Shown here one piece after another: positions 22,257 through 33,964 of a stretch of DNA of 64,000 bases. Every line of letters starts with the position of its first letter. The stretch's first letter is position 1. Source of the stretch: Isoetes taiwanensis (taxonomy: Eukaryota; Streptophyta; Lycopodiopsida; Isoetales; Isoetaceae); NCBI GenBank assembly GCA_021234155.1, contig JAJEKV010000028.1, positions 14,188,168 to 14,252,167 on the forward strand, written 5' to 3'. Below the pieces are notes generated by a model. It worked only from the letters and a program-made list of their open reading frames with translations. It searched no databases and was not told the origin of the DNA. The translations under genes and the position numbers were made by a program.

Positions 22257-23250
22257 GGTGCAGAAGGCATTTTTGGCACGGGCACTTGGGGTGAAACCTT
22301 CAGTCCCCTATCAGATTCTGCTGCAGGAAACTGGATTCTTGCCGCTTCAGCGGGCAGTCCTTGATAGACACATCGTCTATTTTAAGAAAGTGGTTAACAT
22401 GGGTGATGCTCGGCTCCCGCACCTGGCTTACGCTGTGGCAATGGGCCCGCAGTGGCTCAGGGCCTGTTGGAGGGGTAAGAGAGATCAGTGGTTCGGCCGG
22501 ATGGAGCGTGCGAGAACCTGCAGTGCGTCGCGAGTGGACCAGAGGAGGCCGATCGTGACAGCTGGCGCTTGCTTCCTTGGCAAGCTCGGGACCCCGACGC
22601 TCTAGAGCGGTCAAAATGGCCCATTACAAGGAGCACATCAACCCGCGTGTTAGCGGGGCCCTTGACTCTACTGCGTTCCCGGTACCCTTCCGAAAAAGCG
22701 GACTCATTGCCTCCATTCGCATAGGTGCCCACCATCTTCGCATCGAGACGGGTAGGTGGATTGGAGAGCCCCGCCAGGACAGGCTCTGTCAGTGCTGTCA
22801 AATGGGTGCCATTGAGGATGAGTCTCACACTTTCCAGAGTTGCCCGGCGAGTCGAGATCTGGGCGGATCACGCTCCCTTTTAATGCGGCCCACTTGCCCC
22901 TACATTTGCTGATGAACACACACCGCAAGTCGATGCGTGCTGGGGGTCATACATTGGGAGGTACTAGATCTGCGAGCTCACCTTTGCCCCCGGCTACCGC
23001 TGATCAGGCACTACGGGTGTGGTGCATGAGTGTATATATCTGTGTGTTTTTGCATTTTGTATATTAGAACAGTTTGTCGGCCGGGCTGATTCTTTGCCCG
23101 CGGTTTTCCCCTCGAAAACCCTTGAGGCGGGGGTTTTTAATCCGGGATAGTAATCCGCTTCTTTAGCGCTTTTTGTATTGGGTCCTATAGACCGATTGGT
23201 CTCCGTGAACAATAAAAATACCTTCCTTCCTTCCTTCCTTCCTTCCTTTA
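22257..23250 (+). mobile_element. LINE copy B, 3' part with (CCTT)n tail
   Basis: Continuation of LINE B ORF2. A long frame at 22,258-22,605 (QKAFLARALGVKPSVPY, then LQETGFLPLQRAVLDRHIVY) covers the connection domain. 22,577-22,912 contains MAHYKEHINPRVSG and a zinc-knuckle-like end, CQCCQMGAIEDESHTFQSCP, as in many plant LINEs. The element ends with a self-complementary segment at 23,183-23,213, a short A-rich run and a (CCTT)n tract at 23,217-23,249. Confidence 0.88.
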
Positions 23251-26030
23251 TAAATTTCAGCTAATGCAAGCAGAAGGTGGAGAAGGTGTTTTGCCAAACA
23301 CTTGCAATAGCAGTAGGCAAATAGGTGCAGGTCCTTCTCATTAAGAACGATTACTCCTTGAATGTTGTCATCTTTAGATATAAGCTATAGGTTCCACGCT
23401 ATTCCCGTGTAGGTTCTATGCTATTCCCGTGATAGCAAGAATAAAAATATGTATAAACTCAACAAATGCAGGAAACCATGACCATAACGAGGCGATCTTG
23501 TGAACACGTATGAAAATGTGGAAGTTTGGACATGGCAAGGTTGATATTTTATAGGATGCCCATGCACAATGTGGTTTCTTGGACATCCATAATTGCAGCA
23601 TATGCCCAGCATAGCCTGATAAAAGAAGCCTGCTAAAAAAAGCTTTTGATATCTTCCAACAAATGCCTGAGAGAATGAGATCTCATGGAATGTTATGTTT
23701 ATGGCATGGAAAGGAGACTCTTCAGCTTTTAAAAAAAAATGCAAAAGTATGAAGCGGGACCAAATTCATTTCGACTTATAATTGAAATTTAACCTTAGCA
23801 TTTTGCAATTGAATACAATAAATTCCTCACGATTTAAGTGCGTAGTAATGATTATGATTTCCTTTCTTCACAATTGGTCATATAGTAATTTGTAAGAGTG
23901 CAATTTGCAATGGTACATCCAAACATATTCCTAGATACAGTTGCTCTCCAATGAAAGTCAAATCAACAATGACCAATGATTTATTTTGTCATTTATAAAC
24001 ATCAATATCTAGCATTATAACGGAGGGGTTAACTTTTTTGATATTTTATACGCTTTTCTATATGTTTTTTCTATGATTTTGTTGTTGTATTCGGGTGCGC
24101 ATACTAAATAGTATTTCTAGAGTGCATCAATGTTGATTTTTACTAGGGAAAAGAAATTGCGAGGCTGTGGTTTCTCTTTTAATTTTCACCCTTAAAAAAA
24201 TCTAAAGCTACAAAAAATCTTTAGGGCTACAAAAACTTTAGGGCTTTAGGGTTTGTGTAGGAAAGGAGCAACTTCGTGTTTGGGGATTGCAAACTTTAGT
24301 GCTTTAGGGTTTGTATAGGAAAGGAGCAACTCGTGCTTGGGGATTGCTGGATTCCGAGCTTCAGAAACCCTGGATACCCTTCCATTCTAAGGTGGGATCT
24401 GGCAAAAGATAGCAAAGGCAGGGACATCATCGAACCGCCATGCCATGGCATGGCGGAGTTTTAAACGAATCTCACCCTTGTATTTGAAGGCTCGGACATA
24501 TTTCTTCATTTTTCTGAAGGAATCGCTTTCGAAAATTTTGTTATCTAATCTCCTAAGTAGACTTAGGCTGGCGTGATCCTTCTCTCATCGTCTATGCTCG
24601 AACCGGATAAATTATGGGTTTTCGGGTGAAGGCGAGGAACTGCTATGCGGGGACCGATTCGCATTAGTTTGAAAGGGTGCAATCGCATTTGTTTCAAAGC
24701 GTGTGATCACGGACCAAAAGCTTGATCTGCGATCTTTGGCAAAACATCTGAGACTAGGTCCTTCTAACCCATATACAAAGAATTGCTTATGCGGTACCGA
24801 CAAATGAGGTAAATGGTATGCAATCGTCAAAATGATCTACATGCACTTGAATTTATTAGCTATGAAGAAATGAAGTTTATTGTGGATGCTCATTCAATCG
24901 ATAACTCATTCAATTGTGGTACTATCATACTTAAATCTTTTGATAGTGGTATTGTTGTTCTAAATAGATGCATCTTTACGTTTACGTAAACCCCCCATGT
25001 ATTCTTAACATTAAAGAGAAATGTTTCATGGAGCAATCAAGTATTGGAGTTTTTTGCGGTTCTGGCGGAGTGGAGAGGGCATATGGTTCTGGTGTTAGTG
25101 TTGGGCATGAACCATCCCTGCAATTCTTGCATTATGCACTTGCAGATGATTGGCATCCATACCGTATATCCTTATTCTCCCATCAATGTCCCACCTCACA
25201 AAAGGGATCTATGATGGTTGAACAGTCTGCCGAACTTGAAAGCGCCATTTTGGGAACATTTATAAGATAGCATTTGCACCATAAAAGTTTGCCGGATGAA
25301 ATATCTAGCATTATATCTATATGGTTTTCTATAAATTATATGATGCAATTGATGAGCCACCAGTTTGAAGATAAAGCGATGTAAAGCAATTTATTTCCAT
25401 CAATGGCATTCATAATATAATAAGGTTCAGGCTTCAGATCAGTAATTCCAACACTGAAAGCTAATCTTGTAGGATGACTTACTAGAGAAGAGTAACCATT
25501 ACGGAAACAACCATTAGGGATTGCCCAACTTTGCTATAAAACTCTTTGTGACATTGCCATAATGTGGTTTTCCAAAGAAGAATTTGCAATCTTGACAGCT
25601 CGGGGATGATTTTAAATCATATCTTGTTTTAATGCTAGATATTGGATGCCAATGCTGGTTATGATTGTAATGGAAATAATTTGTTTGTCTTCATGTTATT
25701 GTGCTTTTTAGTAATGGCATCGATCCGAGCCCTCGGATCGTTATTACTGGATGGGACGAGCAGCTATATATGTGCTCGTCCTTCTTATTGTAACTTCGTT
25801 ATCGTCTTCCCACAACAAAGCATCTCTTTCCTTGTCCATTGCTTCCCTTCTATTCCAAACCTTGCACCGTAGCCCTTTGATGATTCAACCTTTCTTGCTC
25901 CTAACGATGATTTTTACTAGACTTTTTATATGTTTTGTACCAATCATCGGCGGTTTTGTGTTCTTTACTGAGTCCCTTCCTGAATTAATATTTAGGCCCA
26001 TGAAGTTTACCTATGTTTGCTTTTAGTTAG
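23250..26030. other. No recognisable gene; AT-rich with local repeats
   Basis: Two copies of a unit of about 60 bp containing GCTTTAGGGTTTGT and AGGAAAGGAGCAACT occur at 24,241-24,350. The stretch 24,020-24,140 resembles 55,180-55,290 (shared CGCTTTTC, TCCTATGATTT-like and CTAGAGTGCA segments), so a dispersed repeat is present. Reading frames such as 24,968-25,270 show no domain I can name. Confidence 0.5.
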
Positions 26031-26034
26031 GGCC

Positions 26035-26460
26035 CGAGGGCCCAAAATTTTAATGTAACAATCAACACACAACTACCATTAACATTATTAACACAAACCA
26101 TTGCATTTAACACATTTAAATTAAAATCCCCTTAAACCCCCTTTGGTTTGGGTGCATATTCACCGCGAGGGGGTTCGTAGAGGCGGGCGAGAGCTCCAAA
26201 ATATATTTACAATACATGTACAAAATTAACACCATTAAGTACATTCTCTCAAACCTTATAGTATTTTGCAAACCTTAATATCAATTGTACAAAAACTTGT
26301 ACATGCATACCCCACAAATGAGGATAAGCTATGTATGGTCCGGATCTTGGAATAAAGGGCAAATATGCCCATCCGACAGCTCTCGTTGCCCGGAGTAACC
26401 CCCGTGTGAATATGCACCCAAATCAAAGGGGGTTTAAGTGGGATTTTAATAAACCCCCTT
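26035..26460. mobile_element. MITE-like fold-back element, copy 1
   Basis: Two inner arms are inverted copies: 26,112-26,165 (ACACATTTAAATTAAAATCC then CCTTTGGTTTGGGTGCATAT) and 26,405-26,453. The same arms and a related central part occur at 56,283-56,911, which proves a dispersed family. The left end starts with a GGGCCCGAGGGCCC-like palindrome. No coding capacity. Confidence 0.75.
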
Positions 26461-27680
26461 GAATAAATGCTTGATAATAAAAAATTTCTCATATGTGTAG
26501 ATAATCAGAAATTCCTCGTGTATTGGCGATTAAAGCCAATACCTTCTCCCAACAAGCCCTTTTTTACATGCCCCCTTTTTTACATTGGCACCTGACCCTC
26601 AAGTTGAGGGCTCAAATGAAAGCTCTCTATCTTTGTTTAAATAATCAATGTGTTTTATTCTGAACTTGATATCTTTTTTTTTTTTAAGAAGGCATTGCAT
26701 TGTCAAATGTTGAACGTTAATAGTAGGTCTACTGCACAGGTTTGAACTAAAAAAGAAATGTTAAGTGGCGGCCTTGGCCGCCGTGATAAATTCTTGTCTA
26801 AACATATATAAAGCGGTTTGCCATTTTTTCTTTTCTTTTGTCCCTCCCTATTTTTTTTGTAAATCCAATCTCATATTTTTTTACGCCATCGTCTTACGTA
26901 TTGGACAATCTTACTCGGCGTGCGCGGTAGTCGCTGGCGTCGGCCGGTGCAGCCAAGATAAGAACCTTGCAGCTGCAAGTAGCTCCTCAATCTACTAAAG
27001 CAGCATTACGGCATAGTCTTCGCTTTAGCTCCATAGCCAGAATATGAATAGGAGGTTCCAGGCATATAATATTTTTAAATTTGAATCGGAGGCATATCAT
27101 ACTCGATTGTTGCATTGGAGGCAGAGGCGGGTCGCAGAGGCTTTGAGAAAAATCTGGCCGGATTTGTGGAAGCTGTTCTCGCTCATGGAGCTCTTGAGGC
27201 TTTGAGCTCTTGCATGTTGCCGCACCTGTCATATTTCTATTAAGGTAAGAAAAAAAATTTGAGGGTTTTTACCAGCATCGATATTTGTTTGGATGCAGAG
27301 GTGAGGCGGCATTTTCCATGTGTGAGCGATGGCAGCAGTAGCTATGGGCGATGTCAAAAAATATCTTGAAGCCTTTGAGCTACATTCGTGACTTAGGCTC
27401 TGTGAAGGTTATTTGTGTATTTCTACACAATACATTAAGGGTCATGGTTAGAAACTCTTTCGCGCCTTTTTCCAGTTTTGCCCAACGCCTATCTAACGGT
27501 AAATTGTCCTGCACTTCTTATTACTCTGTATTTGGCGCTCATGCCTTCTACATTTCTTCAATTAGATCACCGAACTATCTCAGCATCTGTGCCTTGCTTT
27601 TATGGCGTTGTTGGACAATTTTGTCTTTAATGTTCATCCATACGAAGATGATTGATGCCCACATAGATTTTGGCGATAAT
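26460..27680. other. No recognisable gene
   Basis: AT-rich sequence. The frame at 27,351-27,803 looks chance-like up to about 27,660 and then enters LINE copy C. A palindrome-centred segment at 26,755-26,797 (AAGTGGCGGCCTTGGCCGCC) recurs at 31,067-31,111. Confidence 0.45.
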
Positions 27681-27689
27681 GTTTTTAGG

Positions 27690-28868
27690 TACTATATGCC
27701 ATGCGAGAACAACGACCACAAAAGCGAGTTGTATGCACAGGGCCACCGATCACATTTGTTTTGGACCTTGGTCGTCGGTCCTTTTGTATGGGGGCGTAGG
27801 TGAGGTCCCGGTGATATCCCTCAACACGGAATGACCTCGGCGGGTCGCGAGAGAAAGCCTTCTTGACCGCGCGGGCCATTGGGGTAAAGTCCACAGTTCC
27901 ATACCAGGTTCTACTCCGAGAGCGGGTTTTCTACCCCTTCAGCGGGCCGCATTGGAGCGGCATATCATTTACTTCCGGTGGTGGTCGCTATGGGTGATAC
28001 ACATTTGCCCAACCTTGCTTTGGCCATGGCGATGGGTCCCCAACGCTGGCTTGCTGGAAGGACAAGCAAGCCGGTGGTTCTCCCACGGCCGGGGTGTCTG
28101 GGGCAAAATGTCTGCGTACATGTAAGGACAAAGAAAGATCACAAGGCCCTTAAGTTGTACCTAGATACTACTTTCCTTCGCAAGCTTTGGGATGCGGTGC
28201 TTCGGCGCGACGCTGCGGGCACACTATCGCCAGCAAGTCAATCCTAGGCTCACAAGAGGCCCACACCCGCCAAGATTTTTGTACACCCAATTGCCCATGA
28301 AGAAGCGGCCAGACCGATAGCTTCCATTCAGCGGGTGCACATCGCCTCCGCGTGAGACAGGGGCGTTGGGCTCGGGAAGCCACGAGCAAAGGCTTTGCCG
28401 ATGTTGCCACCTCGCGCCATTGAGGATGAATGTCATGCCCTCCGGATGCGCCCGGCGTTTGCCCACATCCGAGTGGTATGTTGGGTCACTAGTGCCCGCC
28501 AACTGTTGCATGAGTTATTGAATACGACGTCGGTGGGTTTGTTGGGGTCATACCTCCGAGGAGGTTATGGATGCACGGACTCAGTTGTGTCCTTCGGGAC
28601 GGTATTGAACAGTCCTATACAATTGTCTGCAATGCGGCATGCCCATTACTACTAAGGTTTTCCCCTCAAAAACCACGGTAGGGGTTTTAATCTGTCGATA
28701 ATAAACTTTGTCGCTCTCTTTTGTTTGGGTCCCATAGGCCAATGGTCTCCGTGGGCGGCTAAAAACCTATTCTATTCTATTCTATTCTATTCTATTCTAT
28801 TCTATTCTATTCTATTCTATTCTATTCTATTCTATTCTATTCTATTCTATTCTATTCTATTCTATTCT
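27690..28868 (+). mobile_element. LINE copy C, 5'-truncated, (TATTC)n tail
   Basis: Plus-strand LINE 3' part related to copy B. It begins with NNDHKSELYAQGHRSH near 27,708, parallel to NNDHRRELYDWGHRSH in copy B at about 9,309. Later pieces include MGDTHLPNLALAMAMGP near 27,988 and a decayed zinc-knuckle region near 28,400-28,450 (IEDECHALRM). Frameshifts throughout. The end carries the GGTCCCATAGGCC...GGTCTCCGTGGG stem at 28,729-28,757, then AAAAACC and about 20 units of TATTC. Confidence 0.85.
28767..28868 (+). repeat. (TATTC)n microsatellite tail of LINE C
   Basis: About 100 bp of nearly perfect pentanucleotide, directly joined to the LINE 3' end, where a poly(A) tail would be in other LINEs. 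Confidence 0.95.
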
Positions 28869-28869
28869 T

Positions 28870-31850
28870 ATCAGTTCTAGGCTCTGAATGAGGCATTTGC
28901 CTGTTCTTTTCTTGAGATGAGGACTACTATCATGTCAAATCTGGTCTATAACTAACCACGAACATGGTTGTTCCTCGCCATAGCTTCAAGATGTTTCCAT
29001 TTTCATGCACTCTATATTAGCACAGACAGGGACAAATGCAAACGTTGTTCTAGAATTTCAAGCTCATAGATCAATCTTTAAGCAGATTTGTTATGCACCC
29101 ATCTTCTTAGACATCCAATCTGCAGTGTTGACAATTGCTCCTCTGAATTTAACATGCTGTTGAAAACTTCTTTATTGTGTTTTGAATTGGTTTATATTGA
29201 AACATATATATAAGACATGGTTTTACTTAATAGATAGACTCCACAAGGCATGCGATAGGAAATCCCATCTATATCAAATGAACTTCAGGAGTTCTCTGCG
29301 GCTACAATTTGCCATATTGCTACCTGGTCGAGCTGGCCCGCTGTTTTGCAAGAATTTAGTTGCAATTCATGAAAGTTCTTCTGTAGAAGAGAGTAAGTTT
29401 AGAGATAACCAGGGCTCATACTATTTTTTTTCCTCATCCAAATATCTAAAAGCGTCATTCATCACAAAATAGCCCTTTTCCTGTGAAGCAAGGAAAATTA
29501 TTTGGACACAAAGCCACGTTTCTCATTTTGCTTTCTTTGATAGGGAGCCAGTGACCATAACCAGAACATCTCCAACAACTTGATCTCCATACAGTAGTCA
29601 CCAAATTCAATGACATAATCTTTTATGGATTTCTTACCATGAATATATCAAATTACTTATATTAGATGTATATTCTTTGAATTTTGATTAAATTAGCTCG
29701 TAGATATAAATGAACAAAAGAGAGATGAACATGGAATCCATATTTATACTAATGGTTAAAGGATATTGAGAGGCTAAAACACTTTATTCTGTGACTTAAG
29801 TTTCAGTTCTTAGGACAACAAAAATAGGCGTTCTTGCATGTGTTTTGCCTCTGATTTATATCAGAATAGATGTCAGAATTCAATGATTGGCTTTGATTAT
29901 ATGAGCTACGAACTGAAAGTTCGTTTTTACAAATTAAAGGTCTTACAAATTAAATTATAAGACTGAAACTATCTGTTTGAGGATGATTTGTGCCATTCGC
30001 CATGTTGAATACTATTTTGATACATGGGTTCTAATCTTCATATGTTTTGACAGTAGACCGACAATGTAACAATAAATATAATATTGAGTCCGTTGTAAGA
30101 TAAGCAGCATGATGGTGGTAGTTGTATGTGCTACATTTGAAACCTTTAGAGAAGCAATGGCTGCAATATTATTACCTTGATATTTGGATGCTGCAATATT
30201 ATTACCTTGATATTTGGATCTCATCGTTTTCTATAATTCTTTTATCTTCTTCAAATCAAATGAACATTCTCTACAAATGGGTTTTGCATGGTGTAATATA
30301 GGTGGGAGTTGTCTTAGAATGAAATTATGTTTGGTTGAACTTATTATCTCACCTCCCTTAAACAAAAGGATATTTATGTAGCAATACAATTAACATTTTT
30401 AACAAATCTAATTCCTTCTGTATCAATAAAACCAGAGCGAAGGCTTTGCCTCGTGTAAAATTGTAAATACAAGTATTCGTTTCAAGCTCAATTTGCAGTA
30501 TTCGTTTCAAGCTTGATTTGCTAGTGGTACAAAGATGTTTAAATATGTTCGTTCTTTAGGTACCGTTATTAGAATACTTGGGTTTTAAGCTGACACGTTC
30601 AAAGTACTTGGGTTCCAAGCTCAATCCAAAACAAAAACTACATACATTTCTTGCGTTGTTTACAATCACTGGCTGAAGCATGTGATGAAAGTGGCATGTA
30701 AATTATGCCCAAAGATCAAATCATCAAAAAAGTTTGACTGAAGGTATGATCCCATTTTCTCCAGTTCATTTATCATATACTCTTTTCAAATAATTAATTT
30801 GCAAAAGCATGACTCTCAATCTTTTATAAATATAATCCTTATAGGCCAGGCTAGGCCTTTGCAATCTCTCTTAAAAAGGACCTTCCAAATTGTTTAGCAA
30901 GTCATCAGAATGAAGCAAAGCACGTGGCTCATCAATTTCAAAGCCCTCTAGAAAGTCCAACTGGAAATTCTCAAAGGTGATGTTATGACTAAGTTTAAGG
31001 TCATACCGCATAAAGCTTATGTCAAAGTTACACAAATCCCCATTTACAAAACTGAGTTGGCGAAGAGAAATGTTCGTGGTGGCGTTGGCCGCCACGATAA
31101 ATTTCTTGTAATATTAATGCATGTATAAATATGGAAGAGTGGTGTTACTTTTATACAATTATGATGTCGTACGTGTGGGGGGATGGTTATGGGCGTGCTA
31201 CTCTTGTGCACACACATTGCCTATCCCCCATAGGCATCATCCTCGGGAGCATAGCTTCGATTTGCGGACTACCCAAGAGCGCGATCGATTCAGCGATTGG
31301 TTTTAATTTGTTACCAAGAACATGACAGTTGTTGCCAATAAGCACCCAGACCATACTTCCAACCTACTGCAATCTGCCACTATGGTGGCAATTGCTGTGG
31401 AAACGAATCTGCGGACCACGCATCAACGATTAATGTCGTTGTTGAGATTCCACTACAAGGTGGAACCCCCTAATGTGGAGTCAGATTTCTGAGTTTTTTC
31501 TGACAAGGGATCTCGCCCGGCAGATGCATGGAAAGCTTGCTAGCTATACTGAAGAATGCTTAAAACCGTAAAAGCAACCTGCTTTGCATTCTGCCGCCTC
31601 GTCCAATCCTGTTGCGATGTGTGGCCTCATTTCTTTCCCTGAATGCTGCAAGGTTCAACGGCGGCTCCAGGTTTTCCCTCTGTTCTGCTTGTTCTTGAAT
31701 CTATCTTGCATTTCGGAGTCATTTACCTTGCGTTCTTGGATTTACTTGCATTGCGGAGCCATTTACCTTGCATTCTTGAACTCTTACCCGCGTTTCGAGT
31801 TGCAATCAGATTTTCTTGCCCTGCTAATGCAAAGCGGGTTGCTTCCGTAA
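28870..31850. other. No recognisable gene; AT-rich
   Basis: No frame with a known domain. A tandem 30 bp duplication (GCTGCAATATTATTACCTTG) lies at 30,160-30,220 and a second short one (CAAGCTxxATTTGC) at 30,480-30,525. A minus-strand frame at 30,871-31,095 has no recognisable homology. A duplicated segment with CATTTACCTTGC lies at 31,720-31,785. Confidence 0.5.
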
Positions 31851-31854
31851 AGGA

Positions 31855-31938
31855 AATGTCTCTCTGCTTGACATTCCCGGTGTGGAAACAATGCCTCGGC
31901 ATTGTTTCCACACAGGGAATGTCAAGCAGAGAGACATT
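31855..31938. repeat. 41 bp near-perfect hairpin
   Basis: Arms 31,855-31,895 and 31,898-31,938 are complementary with about one mismatch and a 2-base loop; the arms include CTCTGCTTGACATTCCC and GTGTGGAAACAATGCC. It would form a cruciform or an RNA hairpin if transcribed. No gene is attached. Confidence 0.85.
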
Positions 31939-32044
31939 CCCTTATACAAGAACTACCACCACTTCAACGGAATGCCGATTCTTGCAATTTGCTTCCAATA
32001 ACCTAGTACTTATGCGAGATGGGTCTGGATCTACTGCAATAGTG

Positions 32045-32335
32045 AGATCTGGACGTTAGGTCCAGATTCCACTCCGGCAGAAGGTCAGAGTTGGATAAAC
32101 CTGAGAGTTGCACGGCAACAAGAAATCTTGATTTTGGCATTCCATTACAATCTAAAAACTTTCGATATGGCATCCAAAATCAGTGATTTAACTCCCCGGC
32201 AAGATCCCCCAAGAGCTTTTGTTACCATCTCCGAAAATCTGCCACATAAGATCATAGTGTATTTAGGAAAACTGCTAGAGCTGTAGTGGAATCGTGAGTC
32301 CGGAATTTAGCATGGAAGTTAGAATAGAAAAGAAA
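32045..32335. mobile_element. Fold-back repeat family, copy 1 (empty site of the 11.8 kb transposon)
   Basis: About 65-75% similar by eye to 32,950-33,194 and its continuation at 44,956-45,010. Shared landmarks are a TAGGTCCAGATTCCA-type palindrome at the left, GCAAGATCCCC, TCTGCCACATAAG, and AGCTGTAGTGGAATCGTGAG at 32,279-32,298. The last shows the uninterrupted sequence into which the transposon inserted in the second copy. No coding capacity. Confidence 0.75.
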
Positions 32336-32345
32336 AAGTGATGAA

Positions 32346-32451
32346 GGGGATAAACACCCCTGAGAGCCCATTACCTCAGATAAACAGGCGAGCTGGGAGG
32401 GGCGAGCCCGTTTATTTGAGGTAGTGGGCGAGCATGGATGTTTATCCCCTT
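32346..32451. mobile_element. Small MITE-like inverted repeat
   Basis: Arms of about 44 bp at 32,346-32,390 and 32,407-32,451 share GGGGATAAACA ends and ACCTCA...ATAAAC cores at roughly 80% identity. It sits inside the repeat cluster. No target duplication could be assigned with confidence. Confidence 0.6.
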
Positions 32452-32469
32452 TAACCGGAGGCAAGTTGC

Positions 32470-32615
32470 CTCATCCATCGCCGGATTATCGAGGGTTTGG
32501 TAGGCTATTAGCTGGGTTATCAGAGGTTTGGAAAGCGGTAGATCGATTATCAGAGGTTCGACAGGCTCATTTCTCAGTTATCAGAGGTTTGTAGATGCTC
32601 CCAGCCTAAATTATC
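32470..32615. repeat. Minisatellite, about 30-37 bp unit x4
   Basis: The core TTATCAGAGGTTTG (with variants ATCGAGGGTTTG and ATCAGAGGTTCG) recurs four times between 32,484 and 32,592, with AGGCT or AGATC linkers. Confidence 0.7.
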
Positions 32616-32777
32616 AGCATTCGAAGCTGAATCCAGGGCTGAATCATGCATGCCGCTAGATAATCATGCACGCCACTGCTTCTCCCTGAGTTTTCTTGCT
32701 TGTTATGCCCTATCACAGGGCAGGAATCAACGGGCAGGAATGCCTTGATCCGAAAAGTATGTTAATGGAATCTGGGT

Positions 32778-33194
32778 CTTAGGCCCAGATTCCATTACGA
32801 GTCTGTCACTTTTTTTTTCTATTCTAACTTCCATGCTTATTTCCGGACTCACGATTCCACTACAGCTCCGGCAGTCTTCTTAAGAACACTGGTATGCTTA
32901 TGTGGCAGATCTTAGAAGGTGGTAACAGAAACTCCCGGGGGATCTTGCCCAGGAGTTCTTAAATCAGGCTCAGATTCCATTACGGTGGAAGATCAGAGGT
33001 GGATCAACTTGAGAGCTCCACGGCAGCAAGAAATCCTGATTTCTGCATTCCACTACAGTCCAAAAATTTTTGATGTGGCACCCAAAATCACTGATTTAAC
33101 TCCCGGGCAAGATCCCCTGGGAGTTTCTGTTACCACCTTCTAAGATCTGCCACATAAGCATACCAGTGTTCTTAAGAAGACTGCCGGAGCTGTA
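32778..33194. mobile_element. Fold-back element, copy 2, left part (split by transposon)
   Basis: Long-arm inverted repeat. The left arm from 32,778 (CTTAGGCCCAGATTCCATTA) through 32,950 is complementary to 33,095-33,194 plus its continuation at 44,956-45,041, which ends TGGGCCTAAG. Joined across the 33,195-44,955 insertion, the element would be about 500 bp with arms of roughly 160-180 bp and a short centre. No protein. Confidence 0.8.
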
Positions 33195-33217
33195 GGGTAT
33201 GGTTGCCCGCCACCGCG
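33195..33217 (+). repeat. Left terminal inverted repeat of the transposon
   Basis: 13 bp exact match plus a CCGCG block to the right end at 44,933-44,955, preceded by TA. A related inverted segment also appears inside the element at 40,393-40,432. Confidence 0.85.
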
Positions 33218-33419
33218 GACCTACCATACCACACTCACCCCGGTTTTTGGTCCACTGTGGAAAACATCAGTTTTGGTAGGTCTACATGTCCTGTTTTCAA
33301 AGAATCCTACATGTGGATTTGTGGAGGTATGGTTTTGTTCAATAATGGTGTTCTTTTTTCAGTGGACTAAAACATCCACTGTTGTTTTGTTGTTTCCTCT
33401 ATTTTGACACGTCATTTTA

Positions 33420-33960
33420 TAATACAATCCACCGTAGGAAAGAATACTTGAATTTCTACATGTCTAATAATTCTGTTGTCACATGTCTTTATAGATGTAG
33501 GAAAGAATATTTGATTCTCTACATGTCCTATGCTTCCATTCACATGTCTTTATAGTAGTAGGACAGAGTACTTTATTTACTAAAGCATTGTAGGAAAGAA
33601 TACATGAATTACAACATGTGTAATACTTCTATTGTCACATGTCTTTATAGAAGTAGGAAAGAATACTTGATTCTCTACATGTCGTATGCTTCCATGTCAC
33701 ATGTCTTTATGGTAGTAGGACAGAGTACTTTATTTGCTAAGGCATTGTAGGAAAGAATACATGAATTACGACATGTGTAATACTTCTATTGTCACATGTC
33801 TTTATAGAAGTAGGAAAGAATACTTGATTGTCTACATGTCGTATCCTTCCATATCACGGGTCTTTATAGTGGTAGGACACAGTACTTGATTTGCTACATG
33901 TGATGCACGTGCACGATCACATGTCCTTATACTAGTATTCCATGTAAGACAAGTTACTTC
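33420..33960. repeat. Left subterminal tandem array
   Basis: Three to four units of about 150-160 bp, each with ACATGTCTTTATAG.AGTAGGA and GGAAAGAATACTTGAT or ACATGAATTAC blocks. ACATGT occurs more than ten times. Subterminal repeats commonly bind transposase in plant DNA transposons; that function here is inference. Confidence 0.8.
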
Positions 33961-33964
33961 AACT

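Noticed and set aside
31584-32059. Plus-strand frame of 138 codons
   Set aside because: It runs through the 41 bp hairpin and local duplications and has no domain; chance frame.
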